A program made the translations under genes and the position numbers. A stretch of 64,000 nucleotides of DNA, from assembly GCF_000716675.1 (NCBI RefSeq), contig NZ_JNXT01000043.1:1-64000 (forward strand). The letters run 5' to 3'. A model generated the notes under the pieces. That model ran no database searches. It worked only from the letters and a program-made list of their open reading frames with translations, and was not told where the DNA came from. This document shows, piece after piece, positions 25,826-36,989 of the stretch (positions are counted from its first letter, which is position 1; each line of letters begins with the position of its first letter). This DNA comes from Streptomyces alboflavus. Its GTDB lineage: Bacteria > Actinomycetota > Actinomycetes > Streptomycetales > Streptomycetaceae.

Positions 25826-27097
25826 ATGCACGACCAGCCCCAGCCAGCGCCCCCCACCGCCCCGGACCTCTTCACGTGGGAGTTCGCGTCCAACCCCTAC
25901 CCCGCGTACGCCTGGCTCCGCGACCACGCCCCCGTGCACAGGACCACTCTCCCCAGCGGGGTGGAGGCCTGGCTGGTCACCCGCTACGCCGACGCCCGGC
26001 AGGCCCTCGCCGACCAGCGGCTGTCCAAGAACCCCGCGCACCACGACGAGCCCGCGCACGCGAAGGGCAAGACGGGCATCCCGGGCGAGCGCAAGGCCGA
26101 GCTGATGACGCATCTGCTCAACATCGACCCGCCGGACCACACCCGCCTGCGCCGTCTGGTGTCGAAGGCGTTCACGCCCCGCCGGGTCGCCGAGTTCGCC
26201 CCGCGCGTGCAGGAGCTGACGGACCAGCTCATCGACGCGTTCCTGGACAAGCCCGAGGAGCAGGGCACCGCCGACCTCATCCACGAGTTCGCCTTCCCCC
26301 TCCCCATCTACGCGATCTGCGACCTGCTCGGCGTCCCGCGCGAGGACCAGGACGACTTCCGGGACTGGGCGGGCATGATGATCCGGCACGGCGGCGGCCC
26401 GCGCGGCGGCGTCGCACGCTCGGTGAAGAAGATGCGCGGCTACCTCGCGGAACTCATCCACCGCAAGCGCAGCGACCCCGGAGACGACCTCATCTCCGGT
26501 CTCATCCGCGCCTCCGACCACGGCGAGCACCTCACCGAGAACGAGGCCGCCGCCATGGCCTTCATCCTGCTCTTCGCCGGGTTCGAGACGACCGTGAACC
26601 TCATCGGGAACGGGACGTACGCACTCCTGACGCACCCCGACCAGCGCGCCCGGCTCCAGCAGTCCCTCGCCGCCGGGGACACCGGCCTCCTGGAGACCGG
26701 CGTCGAGGAACTGCTCCGCTTCGACGGCCCCGTGGAGCTGGCCACGTGGCGCTTCGCCACCGAGCCGCTGCGCATCGGCGGCCAGGACATCGCCGCGGGC
26801 GACCCCGTCCTCGTCGTCCTCGCCGCCGCCGACCGCGACCCGGCCCGCTTCCCCGACCCGGACCTCCTCGACCTGTCCCGGACCGACAACCAGCACCTCG
26901 GATACGGCCACGGCATCCACTACTGCCTCGGCGCCCCGCTGGCCCGGCTTGAGGGCCAGACGGCGCTCGCGACCCTGCTCCGCAGGCTGCCCGACCTGCA
27001 ACTGGCCGTCGATCCGGAGGAGTTGAGGTGGAGGGGCGGGCTCATCATGCGTGGCCTGCGGACCTTGCCGGTGACGTTCACGCCGCCCGCCCGCTGA
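25826..27097 (+). CDS. Cytochrome P450 (CYP107-like)
   Basis: Soluble bacterial haem monooxygenase, 423 residues. I-helix FAGFETT (about 249-255), ExxR in EELLR (about 294-298), and haem loop GYGHGIHYCLG with Cys 367. The overall pattern is that of CYP107-type enzymes. No ferredoxin, reductase or biosynthetic cluster lies next to it, so the substrate is unknown. It starts just after repeat B2. Confidence 0.95.
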   Translation: MHDQPQPAPPTAPDLFTWEFASNPYPAYAWLRDHAPVHRTTLPSGVEAWLVTRYADARQALADQRLSKNPAHHDEPAHAKGKTGIPGERKAELMTHLLNIDPPDHTRLRRLVSKAFTPRRVAEFAPRVQELTDQLIDAFLDKPEEQGTADLIHEFAFPLPIYAICDLLGVPREDQDDFRDWAGMMIRHGGGPRGGVARSVKKMRGYLAELIHRKRSDPGDDLISGLIRASDHGEHLTENEAAAMAFILLFAGFETTVNLIGNGTYALLTHPDQRARLQQSLAAGDTGLLETGVEELLRFDGPVELATWRFATEPLRIGGQDIAAGDPVLVVLAAADRDPARFPDPDLLDLSRTDNQHLGYGHGIHYCLGAPLARLEGQTALATLLRRLPDLQLAVDPEELRWRGGLIMRGLRTLPVTFTPPAR

Positions 27098-27165
27098 CGG
27101 GGGAGCGGCACCTGCCTGACGTACCGTCAAGACTGTGACTTTCACGTGATCTGCGCTGCATCGAC

Positions 27166-27195
27166 TTGTGACTGACGTTCGACTGCGGCTACGTT
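27166..27195 (+). promoter_or_regulatory. Candidate vegetative promoter for rpfC
   Basis: TTGTGA (27166-27171), 18-nt spacer, TACGTT (27190-27195), matching the HrdB-type -10 pattern TAnnnT. It lies 70 bases before the ATG. No ydaO-type riboswitch is visible here, unlike rpfA. Confidence 0.4.
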
Positions 27196-27264
27196 CACGA
27201 CGGCTCGGCACCCCTCGGCACCACGTGTCGCAGCTGTTCTTGTCGTCGCTCGAAAGGCACGTGC

Positions 27265-28359
27265 ATGCTCTCCGGCCAAGGCCGTCACCGCCGTCCCCGT
27301 CAGGCCCCGGCGATCGTCGTCGCGGCGGGCGTCACGGGATCCGCCATCGCCATTCCGCTGCTCGGCGCCACGGGCGCGCACGCCGCCGACGCCTCGACGT
27401 GGGACAAGGTCGCGGAGTGCGAGAGCGGCGGCGCGTGGAGCGCCAAGGGTGACGGGTACTACGGCGGTCTGCAGCTGACGCAGGAGACCTGGGAGAGCTA
27501 CGGCGGCCTCGCGTACGCGCCGAGCGCCGACCAGGCCAGCCGCTCCCAGCAGATTGCCGTCGCCGACAAGGTCCTCGCCGACCAGGGCCCGTCCGCGTGG
27601 CCGAACTGCGGCCCGGCCGCGGGCCTCAGCAAGGGCGGCGCGGCCGCCGACGTCGACCCGGGCCTCCCGCCCGCCCCGTCGAAGCCCGCGGAGCCGTCCG
27701 ACGAGTCCAAGGACGAGAAGGGCGGCAAGGGCGCCGAGAAGGGCGACAAGGGTACCGAGGACGCCGCCGACGCCAAGGACAAGGACCGCGGCGCGGACGC
27801 CGAGGACGGCACGGGCAAGGAAGGCGGCAAACACCGCAAGCCCGACAACAGCGGCTCGGCCGACAAGAGTGACGAACGCGACAAGGGTGGACAGAAGGGC
27901 GAGAAGGGTACGGGGGGCGCGGAAGACGGGGACGGCAAGTCCGGCGACCGCGGCACCACTTCGCCCGACGCCGAGTCCGACCCGGGCCGTGAGCCGTCCG
28001 GCGCCGACGACTCCGCGGAGGGCTCCGAGGACTCGTCCGACGCTCCGTCCGGCCGCCACCGCGGCTCCAGCGCCGACGAGGCCGACGGGGCGGAGAAGGG
28101 CGGCGCGGGCTCCGCGGGCCGCCACGCGTCGCGCGGTGAAGGACGCGACCCACGCGGCGCCACCGACCCCGCGGGCACCTACACGGTCCGCTCCGGCGAC
28201 AACCTCTCGCAGATCGCCGACCGGCACGACCTTGACGGCGGCTGGTCCACTCTCTACGCGGAGAACAAGCGCACCGTGGGCGGTGACCCGGATCTCATCC
28301 TCCCCGGTCAGCGCCTCGACCTGAGCGAGGAAGAGGCCGCGGAGGCGGACCGGAAGTAA
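27265..28359 (+). CDS. rpfC: Resuscitation-promoting factor with LysM (RpfC-like)
   Basis: Secreted muralytic enzyme that cuts peptidoglycan and helps spores germinate. 364 residues: signal peptide to about 40 (cleavage after AHA), Rpf lysozyme-like domain 41-118 ([13 protein letters not shown] with the catalytic Glu, [12 protein letters not shown]), a highly acidic, Lys/Ser/Gly-rich linker (125-300), and a C-terminal LysM ([19 protein letters not shown]). It is followed by its paralogue rpfA under separate control. The named match to RpfC rests on LysM content and position beside rpfA. Confidence 0.88.
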   Translation: MLSGQGRHRRPRQAPAIVVAAGVTGSAIAIPLLGATGAHAADASTWDKVAECESGGAWSAKGDGYYGGLQLTQETWESYGGLAYAPSADQASRSQQIAVADKVLADQGPSAWPNCGPAAGLSKGGAAADVDPGLPPAPSKPAEPSDESKDEKGGKGAEKGDKGTEDAADAKDKDRGADAEDGTGKEGGKHRKPDNSGSADKSDERDKGGQKGEKGTGGAEDGDGKSGDRGTTSPDAESDPGREPSGADDSAEGSEDSSDAPSGRHRGSSADEADGAEKGGAGSAGRHASRGEGRDPRGATDPAGTYTVRSGDNLSQIADRHDLDGGWSTLYAENKRTVGGDPDLILPGQRLDLSEEEAAEADRK

Positions 28360-28459
28360 GCGTCGTGGGGCGGAAATTGACTGGCAGTTCGGGGTGAATG
28401 TCCGGTTTAAAGACGGTGAGAGGCAAGTGAGAGATGGGTCTCAGAAGCCCTGATCGTCT

Positions 28460-28489
28460 TTGAAATTCCGGTGATTGCCTGTCTACGGT
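28460..28489 (+). promoter_or_regulatory. Candidate vegetative promoter for rpfA
   Basis: TTGAAA (28460-28465), 18-nt spacer, TACGGT (28484-28489). Placed just upstream of the riboswitch aptamer, it would start the leader RNA about 30 bases before the conserved core. Confidence 0.5.
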
Positions 28490-28526
28490 CGTGACCGCTC
28501 GCCACAGCGGGCCCCGCCGGTCGGTA

Positions 28527-29470
<944 letters not shown>

Positions 29471-29487
29471 GCCTGAGCCCGACCCGC

Positions 29488-29514
29488 GCCCTGTCCGGTC
29501 CGTCCGGGCAGGGC
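29488..29514 (+). terminator. Short hairpin after rpfA
   Basis: GCCCTGTCCGG pairs with CCGGGCAGGGC (one G-U), 5-nt loop, 18 bases past the stop. Possibly a first part of the rpfA terminator region. Confidence 0.4.
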
Positions 29515-29556
29515 CGCCGCTCCGCCCCGCGGAGCACCCCCGTCCCCACGGGTCTC

Positions 29557-29599
29557 CCTCGCCCCGGTGCGCGTATCCCCCGTACGCACCGGGGCGAGG
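29557..29599 (+). terminator. Strong hairpin terminator after rpfA
   Basis: CCTCGCCCCGGTGCG (29557-29571) is a perfect complement of CGCACCGGGGCGAGG (29585-29599), 13-nt loop. A 15-bp GC-rich stem that separates rpfA from eno. Confidence 0.7.
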
Positions 29600-29788
29600 T
29601 GCTGTCCGGGGGCGGCCGTGCGGGGCTCCCCGGGCGTCCCCGAGTACGCCCAGGGCGAAGCTACCGGCCGGTAAGAACCTGCGGTTCCGTCCTGATTCCC
29701 AGGGAATTGGCCCGATGGCCGTCCCACGGGGCGGGCGGTCGGCTGGCCGAAGCTCCCGGGCCCGTTAGGCTCAGGAGACGCAGGGCCG

Positions 29789-31157
<1,369 letters not shown>

Positions 31158-31267
31158 GCGGTCCTCACGGCTGACAGCCCGAAGGCCTAGCCAGTCGTAC
31201 GTACGTCCCCGTACTCGGTCCCGTACCGTGTGCGGGGACGTACGCGTGTACTGGGGAGGCGAGACAC

Positions 31268-31762
31268 ATGGCCGGGAAAGTCCGGGACAAGGACCGGTTC
31301 TCCACGGCGACCCGGCTGCGGCTGCTCGGCGAGCAGACCGCGGAGCGCGTCTACCGCTCGCAGACCAAGCGGCAGGCCCGCCGCTCCCGGCTCACCGGCC
31401 GCGCCGCGCTCCTCGTGCTCGTCGTCTGCTCGCTGGTCGTGGCGCTCGCCTACCCGATAAGGCAGTACGTGTCGCAGCGCGCCGACATCGCCGAGCAGCG
31501 GCAGAAGCAGTCCGAGCACCGCGAGAACGTGGAGCGGCTGCGCGACGAGAAGGCCCGCTGGCAGGACGACGCGTACGCCGAGCAGCGCGTCCGGGACCGG
31601 CTGCACTATGTGATGCCGGGCGAGACCGGGTTCACCGTCATCGACCCGGCGGCCGCGGAGGACCACCGCGGTGACGAGGCGGCGGCGGACCGGCCCTGGT
31701 ACGCGAACGTCTGGGACGGCGTCGACGAGGCCGACGCCGCCGATCGCGCCGACGACAATTGA
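31268..31762 (+). CDS. divIC: Septum formation initiator, DivIC/FtsB family
   Basis: Bitopic membrane protein of the division machinery, partner of FtsL/DivIB. 164 residues: basic cytoplasmic N-terminus, one transmembrane helix (about 46-64), then a coiled coil (68-100, rich in Glu/Gln/Arg) and the conserved YAEQRVRDRLHYVMPGE. Located right after eno as in other actinobacteria. An acidic tail (135-164) follows. ATG 31268 follows GGGGAGGCGAG. Confidence 0.93.
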   Translation: MAGKVRDKDRFSTATRLRLLGEQTAERVYRSQTKRQARRSRLTGRAALLVLVVCSLVVALAYPIRQYVSQRADIAEQRQKQSEHRENVERLRDEKARWQDDAYAEQRVRDRLHYVMPGETGFTVIDPAAAEDHRGDEAAADRPWYANVWDGVDEADAADRADDN

Positions 31763-31795
31763 CACTCCCCGTTCAGTACGAACCGAAAGACAGGC

Positions 31796-32320
31796 ATGCA
31801 GACGCCCCCGCCCCAGACCGAGCCCACCGCGCCCACGGACGCCGACATCGCCGCGTTCCAGGAGCAGCTCGGACGCCCGCCGCGCGGGCTGCGCGCGATC
31901 GCCCACCGCTGTCCCTGCGGCAACCCGGACGTGGTCGAGACGGCGCCGCGGCTGCCCGACGGCACGCCGTTCCCCACGACGTACTACCTCACGTGTCCGC
32001 GGGCCGCGTCCGCGATCGGGACGCTGGAGGCCAACGGCGTGATGAAGGAGATGACGGAGCGGCTCGGCACCGATCCCGATCTTGCCGCCGCGTACCGGGC
32101 CGCCCACGAGGACTACATCGCGCGGCGCGACTCCATCGAGGTCCTCGAAGGGTTTCCCTCGGCCGGGGGCATGCCGGACCGCGTGAAGTGCCTGCACGTC
32201 CTCGTCGCCCACTCGTTGGCCGCGGGCCCCGGTGTGAATCCCCTCGGCGACGAAGCGATCGCTCTCCTGCCGGAGTGGTGGCGCAAGGGGCCGTGCGTGG
32301 GCAACGCCGACCCCGCCTGA
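31796..32320 (+). CDS. DUF501 family protein
   Basis: 174-residue cytoplasmic protein of unknown function, found almost always between divIC and a Ppx-like gene in actinobacteria. Conserved features: AFQEQLGRPPRGLRAIAHRC, a CPCGNP cysteine pair, TYYLTCPRA with another Cys, and GGMPDRVKCLHVLVAHSLA near the end. The Cys/His pattern would suit metal binding but that is untested. Begins 33 bases after divIC, so co-transcription is likely. Confidence 0.92.
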   Translation: MQTPPPQTEPTAPTDADIAAFQEQLGRPPRGLRAIAHRCPCGNPDVVETAPRLPDGTPFPTTYYLTCPRAASAIGTLEANGVMKEMTERLGTDPDLAAAYRAAHEDYIARRDSIEVLEGFPSAGGMPDRVKCLHVLVAHSLAAGPGVNPLGDEAIALLPEWWRKGPCVGNADPA

Positions 32321-32419
32321 CCCGGCACCGGGGTGACCCTGCCCACCGCTCCGCGGCGGGCATTCCCCACCCGCCCACCCTTACTACCTCCGGTGCGCCG
32401 CGGCTTCACCCAGAGGGCG

Positions 32420-32464
32420 ATGGGGGTCCCCCCTGCTCGAGCGAAGTCGAGAGCTTGGGGGAGG
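32420..32464 (+). repeat. Family A palindromic element (A2)
   Basis: ATGGGGGTCCCCCCTGCTCG, loop, then CGAGAGCTTGGGGGAGG. The longest-loop copy of the family, lying between DUF501 and ppx. It can form either a GGGGG/CCCCC hairpin on its left or a larger CCCCC...GGGGG hairpin. Confidence 0.75.
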
Positions 32465-32566
32465 GTGGGCACAGCCCACGTGCCGGGCGCCCGGAGTGCA
32501 ACGCCCGCTCGGCCCGCCCGGGCTCCCCGGGTGTTCCGGGCACCGTAACGACAAGGAGAACCCCCG

Positions 32567-33511
32567 ATGACCCGCGTGGCCGCCATCGACTGCGGTACGA
32601 ACTCGATCCGCCTGCTCGTGGCCGACGCCGACCCCGAGACGGGGCAACTCGTCGACCTGGACCGCCGGATGGAGATCGTCCGCCTGGGCCAGGGCGTGGA
32701 CCGGACGGGGCGGCTCGCCCCGGAGGCGCTGGAGCGGACGTTCGCGGCCTGCCGCGAGTACGCCGAGGTCATCAAGGAACACGGCGCGGAGCGCCTCCGC
32801 TTCGTCGCCACCTCCGCCTCCCGCGACGCCGAGAACAGAGACGACTTCGTCCGCGGCGTCCTGGACATCCTCGGCGTCGAACCGGAGGTGATCAGCGGCG
32901 ACCAGGAGGCCGAGTTCTCCTTCACGGGCGCGACCAAGGAGCTGACGGGCCACCCGGACATGGCGGGCCCGTACCTCGTCGTCGACATCGGCGGCGGCTC
33001 CACGGAGTTCGTCGTCGGCGACGACCACGTGCGCGCGGCCCGCTCCGTGGACGTCGGCTGCGTGCGGATGACGGAGCGCCACCTCGTCCGGGACGGCGTG
33101 GTCCTCGCCGACCCGCCCACCGAGGCCCAGCTGGCCGCGATCCGCGCAGACGTCGAGGCGGCCCTGGACCTCGCGGAGGAGACGGTCCCGCTGCGCGAGG
33201 CCCACACCCTCGTGGGCCTCGCGGGCTCGGTCACCACGGTCGCGGGCATCGCGCTCGGCCTGGACGCGTACGACTCCGCGGCGATCCACCACTCCCGCTT
33301 CCCGTACGCCCGCGTGGCGGAGATCGCCGACATGCTGGTGCGCTCCACGCACGCCGAGCGCGCGGCGATCCCCGTGATGCATCCGGGACGGGTGGACGTC
33401 ATCGCCGCGGGCGTGCTCGTCCTGCTCGCGATCATGGAGCGGGCCGGGGCAGCCGAACTGGTCGTGAGCGAGCACGACATCCTCGACGGGATCGCCTGGT
33501 CGATCGCCTGA
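32567..33511 (+). CDS. ppx: Ppx/GppA-family exopolyphosphatase
   Basis: ASKHA-fold phosphatase that removes phosphate from polyphosphate or pppGpp; cytoplasmic, 314 residues (the short actinobacterial form). IDCGTNSIRLLV (5-16) is the phosphate-1 loop, VATSASRDAENR follows, VVDIGGGSTEFVV (about 141-153) is phosphate-2, and GLAGSVTTVA lies near 220. AAGGAGAA precedes ATG 32567. Follows divIC-DUF501; repeat A2 separates it from them. Confidence 0.93.
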   Translation: MTRVAAIDCGTNSIRLLVADADPETGQLVDLDRRMEIVRLGQGVDRTGRLAPEALERTFAACREYAEVIKEHGAERLRFVATSASRDAENRDDFVRGVLDILGVEPEVISGDQEAEFSFTGATKELTGHPDMAGPYLVVDIGGGSTEFVVGDDHVRAARSVDVGCVRMTERHLVRDGVVLADPPTEAQLAAIRADVEAALDLAEETVPLREAHTLVGLAGSVTTVAGIALGLDAYDSAAIHHSRFPYARVAEIADMLVRSTHAERAAIPVMHPGRVDVIAAGVLVLLAIMERAGAAELVVSEHDILDGIAWSIA

Positions 33512-33607
33512 GGGCCTCGTACGGCGATCGGCTGAGCGTTCCGGACCCCTTCTGAGCGGCCCGGAGGGGGGTTGGAACGCTTCCTTCCGGGGCTCCGCCG
33601 AGAAAGT

Positions 33608-33625
33608 TCGTGAAGTTCTTCACAA
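33608..33625. promoter_or_regulatory. Rex operator (ROP) candidate upstream of ndh
   Basis: TCGTGAA-GTTC-TTCACAA, one mismatch from the perfect palindrome of the Rex site TTGTGAA-N4-TTCACAA. Rex senses NADH/NAD+ and represses respiratory genes in Streptomyces, where ndh is a known class of target. It lies about 310 bases before the ndh start, so the promoter must be far upstream. Confidence 0.65.
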
Positions 33626-33824
33626 GGAAATCGGCCCTGTTGGGCGAGGTTTTGAGGAGTTCGGCCCGGGAACGGGCGAGGTACGGGCCCGCGGGCGGGC
33701 GCGGGGAGTGCTTCCGGGGCGTTGCCGGGGTGTGAACCAAGGGGTGGTCCACCGGGCGCCGGAGTCAGGAGCGGCAGCTCACGAGGGGTTGACAACGACT
33801 CGCGTGGGGCGGTGGTTCCCCCGT

Positions 33825-33838
33825 GAGGTCATGACCTC
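33825..33838. promoter_or_regulatory. 14-bp palindrome in the ndh upstream interval
   Basis: GAGGTCATGACCTC is a perfect palindrome 95 bases before ndh. A TTGACA at 33789 lies upstream of it but lacks a good -10. The interval 33512-33932 otherwise holds only the Rex-like site; I see no gene there. Confidence 0.35.
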
Positions 33839-33932
33839 CGTCACGTGGGCGGCGAAGTGTAGCAGAGGCCCCACCCATGCTTGTGAAGGGGCGCACGAGC
33901 GACCCCCGGGGAGGGGGTGGATACTCGATGGC

Positions 33933-35330
33933 ATGAGCACCACGGAGCGTCCCAGGATCCTCGTAGTAGGCGGTGGGTACGTAGGCCTGTACGCAGCTCG
34001 ACGCATTCTGAAGAAGATGCGCTACGGAGAGGCGACCGTCACGGTCGTCGACCCGCGCTCGTACATGACGTACCAGCCCTTCCTCCCCGAAGCCGCGGCC
34101 GGCAGCATCTCGCCTCGGCACGTCGTCGTCCCGCTGCGACGCGTGCTGCCCAAGGCGGAAGTCCTCACCGGCCGGGTCACCACCATCGACCAGGACCGCA
34201 AGGTCGCCACGATCGCGCCGCTCGTCGGCGAGGCGTACGAGCTGCCGTTCGACTACCTGGTCATCGCGATGGGCGCGGTCTCCCGCACCTTCCCGATCCC
34301 CGGCCTCGCCGAGCAGGGCATCGGCATGAAGGGCATCGAGGAGGCCATCGGCCTGCGCAACCACGTGCTCGAGCAGCTCGACAAGGCCGACTCCACGACG
34401 GACGAGGAGGTCCGCCGCAAGGCGCTGACCTTCGTCTTCGTCGGCGGTGGCTTCGCCGGTGCCGAGACCATCGGCGAGGTCGAGGACATGGCCCGCGACG
34501 CGGCCAAGTACTACAAGAGCGTGAAGCGCGAGGACATGCGCTTCCTGCTCGTCGACGTCGCCGACAAGATCCTCCCCGAGGTCGGCCCGAAGCTCGGCGC
34601 CTACGGCAAGGAGCACCTGGAAGGCCGCGGCGTCGAGGTCTACCTGAAGACCGGCATGGACTCCTGCGTGGACGGCCACGTGGTCCTCAACAACGGCCTC
34701 GAGGTCGACTCCAACACCATCGTGTGGACCGCCGGCGTCAAGCCGAACCCGGCCCTCGCGCGCTTCGGTCTGCCGCTCGGCCCCCGCGGCCACGTGGACA
34801 CCCAGACGACCCTCCAGGTCCAGGGCACCGACTACATCTGGGCCGCGGGCGACAACGCCCAGGTGCCGGACGTCGTCGGCCGCAAGGCGGGCAACGAGAA
34901 CGCCTGGTGCCCGCCGAACGCCCAGCACGCGCTGCGCCAGGCCAAGGTCCTCGGCGACAACGTGATCTCCGGCATGCGGGGCTTCCCGCAGAAGGAGTAC
35001 AGCCACGCCAACAAGGGCGCGGTCGCGGGCCTCGGCCTGCACAAGGGCGTCGCGATGATCGTCATGGGCAAGATGAAGATCAAGCTCAAGGGCCGTCTCG
35101 CCTGGTACATGCACCGCGCGTACCACGGCATGGCGATGCCGACGTTCAACCGCAAGATCCGCGTCTTCGCGGACTGGACGCTCGGCATGTTCCTCAAGCG
35201 CGAGGTCGTCTCGCTCGGCGCCATGGAGACGCCGCGCGAGGAGTTCTACGAGGCCGCCAAGCCGGCCCCGAAGCCCGCGGCCAAGGCCGAGGTGCCGGCC
35301 GCTCCGGTCGAGGAGAAGGCCGCTTCCTGA
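33933..35330 (+). CDS. ndh: Type II NADH dehydrogenase (NDH-2-like)
   Basis: Single-subunit flavoenzyme passing electrons from NADH to quinone at the inner face of the membrane. 465 residues. FAD-binding VVGGGYVGLYAARR (11-24), second dinucleotide fold VFVGGGFAGAETIGE (about 168-182), and WAAGDNAQVPD for FAD closing. The C-terminal region has amphipathic/hydrophobic stretches (about 395-435) for membrane contact and ends in an Ala/Pro/Lys-rich tail (445-465). ATG 33933 begins the conserved region. The Rex-like operator supports a respiratory role. Confidence 0.9.
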   Translation: MSTTERPRILVVGGGYVGLYAARRILKKMRYGEATVTVVDPRSYMTYQPFLPEAAAGSISPRHVVVPLRRVLPKAEVLTGRVTTIDQDRKVATIAPLVGEAYELPFDYLVIAMGAVSRTFPIPGLAEQGIGMKGIEEAIGLRNHVLEQLDKADSTTDEEVRRKALTFVFVGGGFAGAETIGEVEDMARDAAKYYKSVKREDMRFLLVDVADKILPEVGPKLGAYGKEHLEGRGVEVYLKTGMDSCVDGHVVLNNGLEVDSNTIVWTAGVKPNPALARFGLPLGPRGHVDTQTTLQVQGTDYIWAAGDNAQVPDVVGRKAGNENAWCPPNAQHALRQAKVLGDNVISGMRGFPQKEYSHANKGAVAGLGLHKGVAMIVMGKMKIKLKGRLAWYMHRAYHGMAMPTFNRKIRVFADWTLGMFLKREVVSLGAMETPREEFYEAAKPAPKPAAKAEVPAAPVEEKAAS

Positions 35331-35384
35331 CGGCCCGCGCCCAAGGCCGTCCGACGGCCTGCAGCAAGGCCCGCAGTACAGCGT

Positions 35385-35422
35385 GAAAGGGTCCCCGCCA
35401 TCCGTGGTGCGGGGGCCCTTTC
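35385..35422 (+). terminator. Hairpin terminator after ndh
   Basis: GAAAGGGTCCCCGC pairs with GCGGGGGCCCTTTC, 14 bp with one G-U, 10-nt loop, 55 bases past the stop. Confidence 0.8.
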
Positions 35423-35564
35423 GGCATTCCCGGGGGCCCCTAGATGCCCACTGCACGCATTTTGCATATTCGTAACGGCGCAACGGGACTGCGCGCGCCG
35501 CCCGTTGGTGTTTACGTGGTGTTGGACCGTTCCGTTCCGGGATGTGATCACGGAGGTGTGCGCC

Positions 35565-36863
35565 ATGCAGGACGCCGCACTGCGGCTGCAGAATCTTGCC
35601 GAGCAGTTGGTGGGAACCGAGCTGCCGGTTCGAATCCGGGCCTGGGACGGTTCGGAAGCGGGGCCGCCGGGCGCCCCCACCCTCGTCGTACGCCACCGCC
35701 GTGCCCTGCGCCGCCTGTTGTGGAAGCCGGGCGAGCTGGGCCTCGCGCGGGCCTGGGTGGCCGGGGACATCGATGTCGACGGCGATCTGTACCAGGCCCT
35801 CGACCTGCTCGCCGAGTTCATCTGGGAGCGCGCCGACGACGCCCCGAGCCTCACCGAGAAGCTGCGCGACCCGCAGGTCAGAGCCGCCGCCAGGGCCCTG
35901 CTCGCGCTCGCCGCGCCGTTCCTGCCGCCGCCCGTGCCGCGCGAGGAGATGCGCAGGCCCGGCAGGCTGCACCGGCACACCAAGGGCAGCGACAAGAAGG
36001 CCATCAGCCACCACTACGACGTCGGCAACGACTTCTACGCCCTGGTGCTCGGCCCCTCGATGGTCTACTCGTGCGCCTACTGGGAGTCCCCGGACTCGAC
36101 CCTCGCCGACGCCCAGCGCGACAAGCTCGACCTCATCGCCCGCAAGCTCGACCTGAAGCCCGGCATGCGGCTCCTGGACGTCGGCTGCGGCTGGGGCTCC
36201 ATGGCCATCCACGCGGCCCGCGAGTACGGCGTCCGGGTCGTCGGCGTCACGCTCTCGCAGGAGCAGGCCGCGTTCGCCAGGAAGCGCATCGCCCAGGAGG
36301 GCCTCACCGACCGCATCGAGATCCGCGTCCAGGACTACCGCGACGTGCGCGACGGCCCGTACGACGCCATCTCCTCCATCGGCATGGCCGAACACGTCGG
36401 CGCCGAGCGGTACTTGGACTACGCACACGACCTGCACGCCCTCCTGAAGCCCGGCGGCCGCCTCCTGAACCACCAGATCGCCCGCCGCCCCCAGCTCGAC
36501 GAGTCGGCGTACTCCGTGGACGAGTTCATCGACGCCTACGTCTTCCCCGACGGCGAGCTGGCCCCCCTCGGCACCACCGTCGGCCTCCTGGAGCGCGCGG
36601 GCTTCGAGGTCCGCGACGTGGAGTCCATCCGCGAGCACTACGCCCTCACCCTGCGCCACTGGGTCGCCAACCTGGAGGCGAACTGGCCCGAGGGCGTCCG
36701 CCTCACCAGCCCCGGCCGGGCCCGCATCTGGCGCCTCTACATGGCCGCGTCGGCCCTGGCTTTCGAGCACAACCGCATAGGGGTCAACCAGGTCCTGGCG
36801 GTGCGCACGGCCGAGGGCGGCAAGTCGGGAATGCCGCTGCGCACGAGGCAGTGGGGGGCATGA
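35565..36863 (+). CDS. cfa: Cyclopropane-fatty-acyl-phospholipid synthase
   Basis: SAM-dependent enzyme adding a methylene bridge to unsaturated acyl chains of membrane lipids. 432 residues. The N-terminal lipid-binding region (20-135) precedes a methyltransferase fold with ISHHYDVGNDFY, SAM motif LLDVGCGWGSMA (Asp 205 near its start) and SIGMAEHVG. ATG 35565 has GGAGG 8 nt upstream; the longer frame from 35505 does not. The stop lies immediately before repeat B3. Confidence 0.94.
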   Translation: MQDAALRLQNLAEQLVGTELPVRIRAWDGSEAGPPGAPTLVVRHRRALRRLLWKPGELGLARAWVAGDIDVDGDLYQALDLLAEFIWERADDAPSLTEKLRDPQVRAAARALLALAAPFLPPPVPREEMRRPGRLHRHTKGSDKKAISHHYDVGNDFYALVLGPSMVYSCAYWESPDSTLADAQRDKLDLIARKLDLKPGMRLLDVGCGWGSMAIHAAREYGVRVVGVTLSQEQAAFARKRIAQEGLTDRIEIRVQDYRDVRDGPYDAISSIGMAEHVGAERYLDYAHDLHALLKPGGRLLNHQIARRPQLDESAYSVDEFIDAYVFPDGELAPLGTTVGLLERAGFEVRDVESIREHYALTLRHWVANLEANWPEGVRLTSPGRARIWRLYMAASALAFEHNRIGVNQVLAVRTAEGGKSGMPLRTRQWGA

Positions 36864-36928
36864 GCCCGTCCGGCGTTTGAGGACGAGCCGCGAAGCGGCA
36901 ACAAGGGGGGCCAGGGGGCGAAGCCCCC
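36864..36928 (+). repeat. Family B repeat copy (B3)
   Basis: GCCCGTCCGGCGTTTGAGGA, GAGCCGCGAAGCGGC, then CAGGGGGCGAAGCCCCC. Begins at the stop of cfa. Short copy without the AAGGGGCGGG end. Confidence 0.75.
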
Positions 36929-36938
36929 GTATGACGAC

Positions 36939-36970
36939 GGGGCCCCGGGTGCGCGCGCACCCGGGGCCCC
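36939..36970. terminator. Bidirectional terminator between convergent genes
   Basis: A perfect 32-bp palindrome with half-site GGGGCCCCGGGTGCGC, between the ends of cfa (plus) and the ABC permease (minus). Confidence 0.8.
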
Positions 36971-36989
36971 GCTCAGCACAGCGCAAGCG

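Noticed and set aside
25826..27097. P450 as part of a secondary-metabolite cluster
   Set aside because: Neighbours are mazG and rpfC; no ferredoxin, synthase or tailoring genes within the window around it.
27098..27264. A second ydaO riboswitch before rpfC
   Set aside because: None of the conserved aptamer blocks (CCGAAUCC, GGACCCAA, CCGAACCCGACAGCU) are present; only a promoter is visible.
32321..32566. A small gene between DUF501 and ppx
   Set aside because: Mostly repeat A2 and GC-rich inverted sequence; no conserved frame or ribosome site other than that of ppx.
33765..36986. 1073-codon minus-strand frame opposite ndh and cfa
   Set aside because: Crosses two real genes and their terminator; protein is compositionally biased and unlike known families.
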